Positions 49,321 to 58,216 of a stretch of DNA of 64,000 bases are shown one piece after another. Each line of letters opens with the position of its first letter. Position 1 is the first letter of the stretch. The notes below the pieces were generated by a model. It worked only from the letters and a program-made list of their open reading frames with translations, made no database searches and had not been told where the DNA came from. This stretch comes from JAEUMY01 sp031394355 (lineage in GTDB: Bacteria; Pseudomonadota; Gammaproteobacteria; Burkholderiales; Usitatibacteraceae). The translations under genes were made by a program, and so were the position numbers. The stretch is taken from assembly GCA_031394355.1 (NCBI GenBank), contig JANNSU010000081.1, forward strand, positions 1 to 64,000, written 5' to 3'.

Positions 49321-50865
49321 ATGTCCGTCTTGCACATTCTCCTCTTTCTACTGCTCTGCGCCGTTGCACTCGGCTGGGTGGCCCGAAAACTCTCCATTCC
49401 GTATCCGATTGCCTTGGTGCTGGGCGGCGGTGCGCTGGGATTCACGCCGGGCCTGCCACAACTGAATTTCGATCCGCAGTTCCTGCTGGTGCTGGTGCTG
49501 CCGCCGGTGCTATACCAGGCGGCGCTGCTCACCTCGTGGCGCGACTTCAAGGCCAACAGCGGATCAATCGGCTTTCTGGCCATCGGTCTCGTGATCGTGA
49601 CCACTCTGGCTGTGGGGGCGACCGCGAAATGGCTCATGCCCGACATGCCCTGGGCTGCTGCGTTTGCATTGGGCGCCATTGTCTCGCCGCCGGATGCAGT
49701 GGCTGCGACCTCCATTCTGTCGCGCCTCAACATTCCCCGCCGCGTGGTCGTGGTGCTGGAAGGTGAAAGCCTGGTCAACGATGCATCGGGGCTGGTGCTG
49801 TACAAGTTCGCTGTCGCTGCTGCGCTGACGGGTGTCTTTTCGTTGGGTGAAGCCAGCTGGAAGTTTGTCCTGGTGGCGGTGGGCGGCTGCGTCATCGGCT
49901 GGCTGATGGCGCATCTCTTTGTTCGCCTGCACAAGGTGCTGGGCGATCCGTTCATCGAGGTGGTGTTGTCGCTCTCGGTGCCTTACACCGCCTTCATTTT
50001 CGCCGAATCGCTACATGTGTCGGGTGTGCTGGCTGTCGTGACGGCAGGCCTCGTGCGCGGACGCTACTCACCGGAAATCGTCTCCGCGCAGATGCGCATC
50101 CTCGCCCGCTCCGTGTGGAACATCCAGGTGTTCCTGCTGAATTCGCTGGTGTTCATTCTCATTGGTCTGCAGCTCTCGGAGATCGTTGAGCGGCCGCATG
50201 TGTCGGCCTGGACGCTGGTCGGTTACGGCTTCGTTATCACGCTGGTGGCCATCGCCGTGCGTTTTCTGTGGGTGTACCCGACTGCCTATCTGCCCGGCTG
50301 GCTGTCACCGTCGGAACACAAGCGCAATCAGGCACCGGAAGCCGGCCAGACCTTCATCATCAGCTGGTGCGGCATGCGCGGCATCGTGTCGCTCGCTGCG
50401 GCGCTGGCGTTGCCATTGGCGACGACGACCCAGCAGTCCTTTCCTTATCGCGACGAGATCATCGTGATCACGTTCATCGTAATCGCCATCACACTGGTGG
50501 TGCAGGGGTTGTCGCTGCCGCGCCTCATCCACCGGCTCAACCTCACGCTGGATGACAGCTCACAGCAGGAAGAGGCGGGTGCCCGGGCCGCCATGCTGGC
50601 GGCGGCGATGAAGGTGCTGGAAACGGATGAACGACGCAGCGCGGTGGCGCCCAGCTATATGGCGCGCTTGCAGGCGGAGATGGCCGATACCGGGCCGGCT
50701 GGAGATGAGAACGTCGTCAGGTCAGAGGCGGGCAGGGCGTTGAAGGGTGCGGCGCTGGCGGCGCAACGCGCGGCGCTCATTGCGGAGTGGCGGGCGAACC
50801 ACATCAGCGATGAGGTGTTGCATCACCTTGAGGAGGAGTTGGATTACCGGGAGGCGCGGTTGTAA
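49321..50865 (+). CDS. CPA1-family Na+/H+ antiporter (NhaP-like)
   Basis: 514 residues with about twelve membrane helices and a hydrophilic C-terminal tail of roughly 100 residues (coiled, Ala/Glu-rich). IVSPPDAVAATSILSRLNIP and LEGESLVNDASGLVLYKFAV contain the conserved aspartates of the CPA1 ion site; SWCGMRGIVSLAAALALP is the other family signature. It exchanges Na+ (or K+) for H+ across the inner membrane. It diverges from the hypothetical gene and precedes the P-type ATPase operon by 120 bases. A second, unrelated antiporter (NhaA) is 8 kb away. Confidence 0.93.
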   Translation: MSVLHILLFLLLCAVALGWVARKLSIPYPIALVLGGGALGFTPGLPQLNFDPQFLLVLVLPPVLYQAALLTSWRDFKANSGSIGFLAIGLVIVTTLAVGATAKWLMPDMPWAAAFALGAIVSPPDAVAATSILSRLNIPRRVVVVLEGESLVNDASGLVLYKFAVAAALTGVFSLGEASWKFVLVAVGGCVIGWLMAHLFVRLHKVLGDPFIEVVLSLSVPYTAFIFAESLHVSGVLAVVTAGLVRGRYSPEIVSAQMRILARSVWNIQVFLLNSLVFILIGLQLSEIVERPHVSAWTLVGYGFVITLVAIAVRFLWVYPTAYLPGWLSPSEHKRNQAPEAGQTFIISWCGMRGIVSLAAALALPLATTTQQSFPYRDEIIVITFIVIAITLVVQGLSLPRLIHRLNLTLDDSSQQEEAGARAAMLAAAMKVLETDERRSAVAPSYMARLQAEMADTGPAGDENVVRSEAGRALKGAALAAQRAALIAEWRANHISDEVLHHLEEELDYREARL

Positions 50866-50873
50866 TTTGTATC

Positions 50874-50903
50874 GCGACTATCCGAGGAAGCAACAATATT
50901 CGC
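50874..50903 (-). repeat. Split iterated palindrome with an 18-base insert (short form of the 84-base element)
   Basis: Read on the minus strand: GCGAATATT, then 18 bases beginning GTTGCTTCCTCG and ending ATAGT, then CGC. The split point and insert ends (GTTG...TAGT, with CTTC and TCG shared near the start) match the 84-base insert at 47799-47882. It lies 8 bases after the antiporter stop codon. Confidence 0.65.
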
Positions 50904-50985
50904 CTGGCACGAAGCAGGTCGCCTTGATCTTCTGAATTTGATCTGGCGCAAAGTTTTGACTTCACCCTCTGGTAGAAATACTGGG

Positions 50986-53640
50986 ATGAAGCGACCAGTC
51001 CAATCCAAGCGCGCCACCAAGCCGTCAGCCTCGTCAAGCTGGCATGCCATGGCATTGCGGGATGTCCTTGCCCGCACTCGTGCATCGCGTACTGGCCTCT
51101 CTGTGAAGGAGGCTGTCGCGCGCCGTGTACGAGACGGGCCGAATGAGATAGGCGACGTGAAGGGGCGTAGCAACGTCGACATCTTGTTGTCACAATTCAA
51201 GTCCGTGCCGGTTGCACTGCTGGGTGGTTCTGCGGCACTGTCCCTGGCTACTCGTGCGCGTGCCGATGCTGCAGCCATCTCGGCCGTGCTTGTCGCGAAC
51301 GGTGCATTGGGGTTCTTTACCGAGCGCCATGCCGAAAAAACCGTGTCGAGCCTGCGAAAGCTGGCGCCTGGCAAGGCGATTGTGCTGCGTGACGGCGTGC
51401 AGACCAGTATTGCGTCTCGTGACATCGTGGTCGGCGACGTGCTGGTGCTGAAACCGGGCGAGGCGGTCGCCGCTGACGCGCGCCTGATCGAGGCGCATCG
51501 CCTGAGCGCCAATGAATCTGCGCTCACGGGTGAGAGCTTGCCTGTGCGCAAAGCGCCCCATGCCGGATTGCCAGAAGGCACTGCGCTCGGTAGCCGGTCG
51601 AACATGGTCCACATGGGTAGCGTCGTATCCGGCGGCGCGGGCTTGGCAGTCGTAGTGGGAATAGCGGAGAACTCGGTACTGGGTGCCATCCGCGCGCTTT
51701 CGCAGAAAGCCGAAGCGCCGCGGACACGCATGCAAGGAGAGCTGGACGAGTTGGCCAAGCGCCTCGGCTATGGCGCAGCCGCCGTAAGCGCTGGCATATT
51801 TGCGCTGGGGCTCTTGCGTGGCCGTCCCACTGTGCCGCTGCTGCGCTCGGTGGTTTCCCTTGCGGTGGCCGCCATTCCGGAGGGCCTGCCCACTGTTGCC
51901 ACGACGCTCCTCGCAAGCGGCATCCGCAACATGAGCAAGCGCAACATTTATGCGCGCCGACTCGATGCCATCGAGAATCTGGGCGCGGTCGACATCGCCT
52001 GCTTTGACAAGACCGGAACGCTGACCGAGAACCGCATGAAAGTCGCTGCGGTACATGGCGCGCATGAGCATGCTGACTGGTTGCGTGTGTGCGTGCTCTG
52101 TAACGAAGTGGAGTCCGGGTCGGTGCAAGGTGACTGGAAAGGCTCTGCCACGGAAATCGCGTTGATCGAGTTTGCCGCGTCGCGTGGCATCGACGTGCAC
52201 GGCATGCGCGGCAAGCAGGGTCGGCTCGCAATGAAACAGCGCTCGGAGCATCACCCCTATCTCGTGACATTGCATGCTGATGGACAAAGTGCGTTCGTGG
52301 CCGTGAAAGGGCGGCCCCCTGAAGTGCTGGCGCGCTGTGTCGAATGGCGCACTGCGGACGGGGTTGCGCCACTCTCTGCGGCGCAACGTCGTCTGTTCAT
52401 GCAAGCCAACGATGAACTGTCCCGCCAGGGCCAACGTGTCCTGGCGCTTGCATCCGGGCGCCAGCGCAGCCGGAAGCTAGGCGAGACCGGCGGCCTCACC
52501 TGGCTTGGCCTCGTTGGTTTAGCCGACCCTGAGCGCCCGGGAGTGGCCAAGACCGTAGAGCGTTTCCGTCGTGCGGGTATCGAACCCGTGATGATCACCG
52601 GCGATCAGTTGGGCACTGCGCGCGCCGTTGCGGCACGCATCGGGCTCACCGGGAAGCGCACCGTGCTGGATGCGAGCACGCTTCCTGAAAATTCAGCGGC
52701 GCTCTCCGCCGAGGTTGGCAAGGCCGCCGGTTTTGCCCGTGCGAGCCCAGGTATGAAGCTCGAGATCGTGAAAGCCCTGCAGGCCAAGGGGCACGTGGTC
52801 GCCATGACTGGAGACGGCATCAACGACGGACCAGCATTGCGCATGGCAGACGTGGGCGTGTCCATGGGGGCCAGCGCGACCGATTTCGCCCATGCCATGT
52901 CGGATCTGGTTCTGCAGGACGATGATCCGAAAGCGCTGCTCGATGCCATTGCCGAAGGCCGCACGGCCTACCTCAACGTCAAGAAGGCGGTGCGATATCT
53001 GGCTGCGACCAATCTCAGCGAAGTGATCGTCGAATCGGTTGCTGCCATTGCCAATCTTCCCGAACCGCTCGATCCGATAGCGCTGCTCTGGACCAACCTT
53101 GTCACGGATGTGTCGCCAGCCATTGCACTAGGCCTGGAGCCTCCCGAACCGGACATTCTGGATCGCCCGCCATTCGCACGGAGCCGAGGATTGCTCGATT
53201 CGCGCGAATGGCGAGCGGTCGGACTCGACGGCACCATCATGGCTGGCGCAACGCTGGCAAGCTTCCTGTACGCGCTCGCGCGCTACGGCCCCACACCGCG
53301 CGCACGAACTATGGCGTTTCTCACCATGTCGACAAGTCAGCTTCTTTATGCGCTCAGCGCGCGTTCCGAAGCACCGCTTTCAATGTCTGGTAGCGGCAAG
53401 CTTCGGGATAACCCGTGGCTCACGGGAACCATCGGCGCGTCGCTTGCGCTGCAGGCCGGCACTGTACTGTTTCCGCCTTTGCGGAGAGTGTTGCGGACTA
53501 CTCCCGTCAGCCCGGGTGACGCGCTGGTGGTGATAGGCACTTCACTCACGCCTCTTATCGCAAAAGAGATCCTGAAACGACTGCGTGCCTCGCAAGCCAG
53601 GAATCGCGATGATCCAGCCAAGCCAGGGAGACGCACTTGA
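50986..53640 (+). CDS. P-type (type II, PacL-like) cation-transporting ATPase
   Basis: 884 residues from ATG 50986; a TTG at 50938 would add sixteen. Basic N-terminus, actuator domain with ALTGES (181-184), M4 motif AAIPEGLP (298-302), phosphorylation site CFDKTGTLTENRM (Asp341), MITGDQ, the hinge motif MTGDGINDGPALRMADVGV and M6 LLWTNLVTDVSPAIALGLE. These are features of type II pumps for Ca2+, Mn2+ or similar ions; the cation cannot be stated. No heavy-metal-binding domain. The stop overlaps the next gene by TTGA. It and its two coupled neighbours resemble a split form of large CtpI-like mycobacterial proteins, from memory. Confidence 0.9.
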   Translation: MKRPVQSKRATKPSASSSWHAMALRDVLARTRASRTGLSVKEAVARRVRDGPNEIGDVKGRSNVDILLSQFKSVPVALLGGSAALSLATRARADAAAISAVLVANGALGFFTERHAEKTVSSLRKLAPGKAIVLRDGVQTSIASRDIVVGDVLVLKPGEAVAADARLIEAHRLSANESALTGESLPVRKAPHAGLPEGTALGSRSNMVHMGSVVSGGAGLAVVVGIAENSVLGAIRALSQKAEAPRTRMQGELDELAKRLGYGAAAVSAGIFALGLLRGRPTVPLLRSVVSLAVAAIPEGLPTVATTLLASGIRNMSKRNIYARRLDAIENLGAVDIACFDKTGTLTENRMKVAAVHGAHEHADWLRVCVLCNEVESGSVQGDWKGSATEIALIEFAASRGIDVHGMRGKQGRLAMKQRSEHHPYLVTLHADGQSAFVAVKGRPPEVLARCVEWRTADGVAPLSAAQRRLFMQANDELSRQGQRVLALASGRQRSRKLGETGGLTWLGLVGLADPERPGVAKTVERFRRAGIEPVMITGDQLGTARAVAARIGLTGKRTVLDASTLPENSAALSAEVGKAAGFARASPGMKLEIVKALQAKGHVVAMTGDGINDGPALRMADVGVSMGASATDFAHAMSDLVLQDDDPKALLDAIAEGRTAYLNVKKAVRYLAATNLSEVIVESVAAIANLPEPLDPIALLWTNLVTDVSPAIALGLEPPEPDILDRPPFARSRGLLDSREWRAVGLDGTIMAGATLASFLYALARYGPTPRARTMAFLTMSTSQLLYALSARSEAPLSMSGSGKLRDNPWLTGTIGASLALQAGTVLFPPLRRVLRTTPVSPGDALVVIGTSLTPLIAKEILKRLRASQARNRDDPAKPGRRT

Positions 53641-55244
53641 AGAGAATCCGCGAAGAAGCCTCGTTTGCAGACATGGCCGGCTCCCTGCTGGATGCGGTGT
53701 CCCTTGCAGTGACGGCCGGCACTGGCCATCCCGGTACTGCGGCTGCGTCGCTCGCCATGGGACAACTTGCAAAGCGCCACGGTGCCACCTTGCTAGCCCA
53801 CCAGACCGCACTGTTCGAGCGGATTCTGCCCTCGATGGACAGCGAGGTTGCGGTACGCACGGGGCGGCGCTGGTTACCCAAGTCGGTGGCCGATTTGAGG
53901 CCCGGTGACCGCATGCGTGTTCCTGCCATGGCTGTCGTGCCCGCAGACGCATTATGTGTTGCAGGTGGCCCGCCAGCCCACGTCCTGGCAGGTAGCTATG
54001 CCTGTCCCAAGGCTTGGGAACTTGTTGTCGAACGGCCAGCCGCTGAATCTCGAATCGAGCGACTGCGCCGCCATGTGCGCCATGCACTGCAGTCGCGCGA
54101 GACACCGGGGCCGCTCACGCCCGATCTGGACCGTATTCTTGCGCTGCCGCTCACGGCAGCTAGCCTGGTCCTCGCCCTCACCAAGGATGCCGGGCGGGCT
54201 GCGTCCCTCCTGCAGGCCGACCCCGGCCGTGGCATGGCGCTGGCGCAACCAGTCGCTCGTGAAGCGGCCTTATACGCTCTGGCCCGCCATGGCGTATTGC
54301 TCACAGGGCTTGATGCGATGGATAGACTTGCGCGTGCCGACGTGATCGCGTTCCAGGACGTCGGTGTGCTGGCACCTCCTTTGTGGGAGTTGACGCGCGT
54401 GGTTGCCTCTCGGGATGGCCCAGATCAGGGGAAGGTCATGCATTGGCTCGGCGCGCTGCTGGGACGCACTCCGCGTGAAGCAGCGCTGGCAGGCTACCCG
54501 GACGAGGTAGTCGCCGCGTGGCGCGAACACGGTGCAGTACTGCGCGACGGGAGTCGCCTGCTGCATGTCGCGGGCGCAGCTCTGATGAAAAAGACCTGGG
54601 GCATTCGTCTGCCCGAGCCGGATCGCAGCGTTCTCGTGCGGCGGCTTGGTATTGTCCAAGAGGGACACCTTGTCGCGACCGTGCACCTGACGGCACGTCC
54701 CCGATCCAACATCGGGCACGCGTTCGCAAGGCTGCGCAAACTTGGTGTCAAGCACATCGCGATTTTCACCGAGGACGTGGCCCCGAGTCCGCCGCCGGCG
54801 CTGCGAGCGCTGGACCGCGAGGTTGACATCCTTTGCGACCGCGCGGCGCAGCGAGCGTGGCTTGATCAGGCGTCACTGGCCGGACATCGCGTTGCACTGG
54901 TCCATACGTCGTTGCGAGACCTGCTCCCCGTGGGCGGATTGAGCCTCTGTCCAGCCGAGGCGGAAGCCGGCGCCCACGGCGTACTGCTGCATGACCCACT
55001 CGAATGCCTCGTGAAAGGCCGCGCGCTCTCGATGCAATTGCGGCAACGCATGCGTAGGGCATTCGGAGTGAATGTTGCGGTCGATGCCGCGACCATGTTC
55101 GCCGCAGGTTTGCGCATCACGCCACCCATTGTCACCGCAGGGCTTCGGCATGCAGCTACCTTTGGTCTGCTTTCAGCAAGTGCAGCCCTGTCCCGGGCGG
55201 CACCCTCGTTTCACTCAGCCACCAGAAAAGGAGATGCAACATGA
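53637..55244 (+). CDS. Degenerate P-type ATPase-like protein lacking the phosphorylated aspartate
   Basis: 535 residues from TTG 53637. An actuator-like segment (VADLRPGDRMRVPAMAVVPA, about 83-102) and a P-domain-like segment (GLDAMDRLARADVIAFQDVG) align with P-type ATPases. The DKTGT motif is replaced by FQDVGVL, putting Gln240 at the catalytic Asp; the GDGIND loop is VHTSLRD, and no TGES is present. The last part (ITPPIVTAGLRHAATFGLLS) resembles the terminal helix pair of heavy-metal pumps. It therefore cannot pump by the normal cycle and may be a regulatory or structural subunit. Coupled to the functional ATPase (TTGA overlap) and to the next gene (ATGA overlap). Confidence 0.75.
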   Translation: MKRIREEASFADMAGSLLDAVSLAVTAGTGHPGTAAASLAMGQLAKRHGATLLAHQTALFERILPSMDSEVAVRTGRRWLPKSVADLRPGDRMRVPAMAVVPADALCVAGGPPAHVLAGSYACPKAWELVVERPAAESRIERLRRHVRHALQSRETPGPLTPDLDRILALPLTAASLVLALTKDAGRAASLLQADPGRGMALAQPVAREAALYALARHGVLLTGLDAMDRLARADVIAFQDVGVLAPPLWELTRVVASRDGPDQGKVMHWLGALLGRTPREAALAGYPDEVVAAWREHGAVLRDGSRLLHVAGAALMKKTWGIRLPEPDRSVLVRRLGIVQEGHLVATVHLTARPRSNIGHAFARLRKLGVKHIAIFTEDVAPSPPPALRALDREVDILCDRAAQRAWLDQASLAGHRVALVHTSLRDLLPVGGLSLCPAEAEAGAHGVLLHDPLECLVKGRALSMQLRQRMRRAFGVNVAVDAATMFAAGLRITPPIVTAGLRHAATFGLLSASAALSRAAPSFHSATRKGDAT

Positions 55245-55615
55245 TCGAAACCAAGAACGGAGTGGGCGCAGGGGGCCTGCTGCTTGCCGTCGCAGGCGGC
55301 GCAGTGCTCGGATTCGCCGGCGCTTTTTTGCTGCTACGCGATCCCGAACGCGTCCAGCGTTGGGTGCAGCGCGCTACAAAGGGCTTTGAAGAGCTTCAGG
55401 CTTCGTTTGCACAGCAGCGGGATGACTTGGCTGAACAGTGGCACGCCGCTTCAAGCGAGGCACACGTCATGACAGACGAGGAAGCGCTGGCGGCAGCCAC
55501 GGTAGGCGCCGCCGCAATGGCTGATCCTGAGGAAGAACCGGTTGCGACAAGAAGCCGCGCAAGGCGAACGACAACGTCAGGGCGCTCACGACGCAAACCG
55601 GCAAAACGCGTCTAG
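55241..55615 (+). CDS. Single-helix membrane protein with basic tail, P-type ATPase operon
   Basis: 124 residues. One glycine/alanine-rich helix (about 10-33, LLLAVAGGAVLGFAGAFLLL), an amphipathic helical stretch (VQRWVQRATKGFEELQASFA), an acidic part and a Ser/Thr/Arg/Lys-rich C-terminus (SGRSRRKPAKRV). No family firmly recognised; small one-helix partners occur with some P-type ATPases, for example PacL proteins in mycobacteria, but the metal-binding motif of those is not visible here. The ATGA overlap with the degenerate ATPase shows the three genes are made together. Confidence 0.75.
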   Translation: MIETKNGVGAGGLLLAVAGGAVLGFAGAFLLLRDPERVQRWVQRATKGFEELQASFAQQRDDLAEQWHAASSEAHVMTDEEALAAATVGAAAMADPEEEPVATRSRARRTTTSGRSRRKPAKRV

Positions 55616-55693
55616 ATCATTTCGGCGCTGCCGGGAAACAAGTGTCTTCCTCGTAGCCACGATGTAGCGGATCAGGCTCAAGAGTTTTGGAGA

Positions 55694-55726
55694 TCCCGGA
55701 TTTCGCTTCGCTGCATCCGGCCTACG
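55694..55726. repeat. REP-like element, copy 3 (inverted)
   Basis: The reverse complement reads GTAGGCCGGATGCAGCGAAG then CGAAATCCGGGA, nearly identical to the first half of the element at 15691-15745. It lies between the P-type ATPase operon and the convergent membrane-protein gene, at the edge of a stretch free of the iterated palindrome. Confidence 0.85.
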
Positions 55727-55734
55727 ACGCTACG

Positions 55735-56091
55735 TCACGGATTGGCCCGAGCGCGGACACGCAAGATCAGGCGTTTAACTTGCCTGACTAGATATGGAAC
55801 CAAGACGAACCACTGAAAGGTACCGACTGCTGCATAAACTATCGTCAACACCGCAGTGCCGAACGGCAATTGAGAGAATTGCTGAAACCAGGTTTGGTCG
55901 CCCCAAGCGCCTGAAGCCAAAGTCTGCGCCGTGATTACCAAGGTGCCGCTTGGTGCCGAGAGGAGCAGCATCAAAAGGGTCCACGCGATTGCGGCTTCGC
56001 CGCCAGTCCACGCCTCTGTGCCGACAAGTACGACGACGAAGCACGTGAGATAGACCGCCAGCAGGCAGAGAACCAGCCCGCGCATTCGCAT
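55735..56091 (-). CDS. Small membrane protein, three helices, unknown function
   Basis: 118 residues from ATG 56091, which overlaps the stop codon of the CBS gene by one to three bases (TGATG arrangement). Three hydrophobic segments (about 5-25, 35-58, 78-100) and a basic C-terminus (RQVKRLILRVRARANP). No motif recognised. The tight coupling to the CBS-domain gene suggests joint expression; the CBS protein might sense nucleotides for it, which is speculation. Confidence 0.65.
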   Translation of the reverse strand: MRMRGLVLCLLAVYLTCFVVVLVGTEAWTGGEAAIAWTLLMLLLSAPSGTLVITAQTLASGAWGDQTWFQQFSQLPFGTAVLTIVYAAVGTFQWFVLVPYLVRQVKRLILRVRARANP

Positions 56092-56519
56092 CAGCTGTAA
56101 ATGTAGCTTTCCAACTGCTTGATCGTCACTTCCCGCTCCGCCATGATGTCCGCCATCAGGTCGCGGATGGAGATCATGCCGATGACCTCGCTGTCCTTCA
56201 CCACGGGCAGGTGGCGGAAGCGCTTGGAAATCATGATGGCCATGCATTCCTCGGTGGAGGTCTCGGGTGAGACGCACAGGACATCCGCCGTCATGATTTC
56301 ACTCACTGTGGTGGTTTTGGAATCACGGCCTTCCAGCGCCACTTTGCGAGCGTAGTCCCGCTCGGAGAAGATGCCGGCAAGACGGCCGCCTTGCATCACC
56401 AGCACCGCGCCGATTCCGGCTTCCGACATGAGTTTGAGTGCCTCAAACACGGTGGACTCCGGTTTGACATACCAGAGCGCAATATCCATCTGCATCAGCA
56501 TCTGTTGCACGGTTTTCAT
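56091..56519 (-). CDS. CBS-domain pair protein
   Basis: 142 residues from ATG 56519 (MKTVQQMLMQMDIALWYVKP). Two CBS motifs in tandem (about 10-65 and 75-130): TVFEALKLMSEAGIGAVLVM, GIFSERDYARKVAL, and in the second half MISKRFRHLPVVKDSEVIGM ISIRDL. Such pairs bind adenosine nucleotides and act as regulators, often as stand-alone proteins of this length. It follows ETF-QO by 23 bases and overlaps the small membrane protein downstream, so the three are probably one transcript. Confidence 0.9.
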   Translation of the reverse strand: MKTVQQMLMQMDIALWYVKPESTVFEALKLMSEAGIGAVLVMQGGRLAGIFSERDYARKVALEGRDSKTTTVSEIMTADVLCVSPETSTEECMAIMISKRFRHLPVVKDSEVIGMISIRDLMADIMAEREVTIKQLESYIYS

Positions 56520-56542
56520 GCCAGCCCCTTTGTCGGGTGATG

Positions 56543-58186
56543 CTACATATTCGGGTAGTTGGGTCCTCCGCCACCCTCTGGCGTGACCCACACGATGTTC
56601 TGTGTAGGGTCCTTTATATCGCACGTCTTGCAGTGAACGCAATTCTGGGCATTGATCTGCAGGCGCGGCGTTGCGTTCTCGGTCACGATTTCGTAGACAC
56701 CGGCCGGGCAATAACGCTGTTCGGGTGAGTCGTACAGGGCCAGGTTGGTGGTGATGGGAATGTTGGCATCCTTGAGCGTCAAATGGGCGGGCTGATCTTC
56801 CTCGTGGTTGGTATTCGAGATGAATACCGAGGACAACCGGTCGAAGCTGAGGACGCCATCGGGCTTCGGATACTGGATTGGCGTGGCGTCCGACTTCTTC
56901 AACAGGGTTTCGTGATCGGCATGCTGGTGATGCAGGGTCCACGGCGCTTTGCCGCCGAAGACAACTTGGTCGATCCCGACCATGAGCGTGCCGGTGTAGA
57001 GCCCCTTGGACATCCAGGGCTTGAAGTTGCGCGCCTTGTACAGCTCTTCATGCAGCCAGCTCTTCTCGAATGCTGACGGATAGCCAGTCAGCTCATCACC
57101 GACGCGTCCGGCTGCCAGCGCATCAAACGCAGCATCGGCAGCGAGCATTCCAGATTTGATTGCAGCATGGATGCCCTTGATGCGGGATGCGTTGAGGAAT
57201 CCGGCGTTGTCCCCGATGAGCGCGCCGCCAGGGAAGGTGAGCTTCGGCAGGGACTGCAGGCCACCGGCGGCGATGGCGCGGGCACCGTAAGCGAGACGCT
57301 TGCCACCTTCAAGGAAGGTGCGAATATTCGCATGCGTTTTATACCGCTGGAATTCTTCAAAGGGCGACAGGTAAGGATTGCTGTAGCCCAGCCCGACAAC
57401 GTAGCCGATCGATACCTGGTTGTTCTCGAGGTGGTACAGATATGAACCCCCGTAGGTATCGCTCGCGAGTGGCCAGCCGGCGGTGTGTACCACCAGCCCC
57501 GGTACATGTTTCTCCGGCTTCACTTCCCAGACTTCCTTCAGCCCGATACCGTAGACCTGCGGGTCACGACCGTCATTCAGCTTGAAGCGGGCCTGCAACT
57601 GTTTGCCGAGATGTCCACGGCAGCCTTCGGCAAAGAAGGTGTATTTGGCATGGAGCTCCATGCCGCGCTGGAAGCGGTCGGTCTGCTCACCGGCTTTGCC
57701 AATGCCCATATCGCCTGTGGCGATACCTTTCACGCTTCCGTCCTCGTGGAACAGGACCTCCGCCGCGGCGAAGCCTGGATAAATTTCGACACCGAGCTCC
57801 TCGGCTTTGGTGCCCAGCCATCGGCATACATTGGCGAGGCTGATGATGTAGTTGCCGTGGTTCTTGAAGCAGTTCGGCAGCACCCAGTCAGGCACCTTGG
57901 TGCCGCCGGTCTCGGACAGGAACAGGAAGCGGTCTTCGGTCACCGGTTGGTTCAGCGGGGCACCCAGGGCCTTCCAGTCGCTGAAGAGCTCGGTGATGGC
58001 GATGGGATCCATGACGGCACCAGAGAGAATGTGCCCGCCCACCTCGGCAGCCTTTTCAACGACGCACACATTGACGTCCGAGCCCTTGGCGGCGGCCAGT
58101 TGCTTGAGACGTATGGCGGCAGCGAGCCCGGCAGGGCCGGCACCAACCACCACGACGTCGTATTCCATGAATTCGCGGTCGGACAT
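56543..58186 (-). CDS. Electron-transfer flavoprotein-ubiquinone oxidoreductase
   Basis: 547 residues from ATG 58186 (MSDREFMEYDVVVVGAGPAG). It passes electrons from the ETF flavoprotein (fatty-acid and amino-acid oxidation) to ubiquinone at the inner membrane. N-terminal FAD loop VVVGAGPAGLAAAIRL, the ubiquinone-binding segment around GGSYLYHLENNQVSIG, and a C-terminal 4Fe-4S motif, CVHCKTCDIKDPTQNIVW. The gene looks intact. Shares a bidirectional -10 region with the thioesterase gene. Exact palindrome at 57320. Confidence 0.96.
   Translation of the reverse strand: MSDREFMEYDVVVVGAGPAGLAAAIRLKQLAAAKGSDVNVCVVEKAAEVGGHILSGAVMDPIAITELFSDWKALGAPLNQPVTEDRFLFLSETGGTKVPDWVLPNCFKNHGNYIISLANVCRWLGTKAEELGVEIYPGFAAAEVLFHEDGSVKGIATGDMGIGKAGEQTDRFQRGMELHAKYTFFAEGCRGHLGKQLQARFKLNDGRDPQVYGIGLKEVWEVKPEKHVPGLVVHTAGWPLASDTYGGSYLYHLENNQVSIGYVVGLGYSNPYLSPFEEFQRYKTHANIRTFLEGGKRLAYGARAIAAGGLQSLPKLTFPGGALIGDNAGFLNASRIKGIHAAIKSGMLAADAAFDALAAGRVGDELTGYPSAFEKSWLHEELYKARNFKPWMSKGLYTGTLMVGIDQVVFGGKAPWTLHHQHADHETLLKKSDATPIQYPKPDGVLSFDRLSSVFISNTNHEEDQPAHLTLKDANIPITTNLALYDSPEQRYCPAGVYEIVTENATPRLQINAQNCVHCKTCDIKDPTQNIVWVTPEGGGGPNYPNM
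57320..57331. repeat. Iterated palindrome GCGAATATTCGC, exact
   Basis: Inside the ETF-QO gene, Ala-Asn-Ile-Arg on the minus strand; first copy after an 8.1 kb gap. Confidence 0.95.
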
Positions 58187-58216
58187 GTTGAATGCTTCAG
58201 GGAAGGAAAGAGACAG

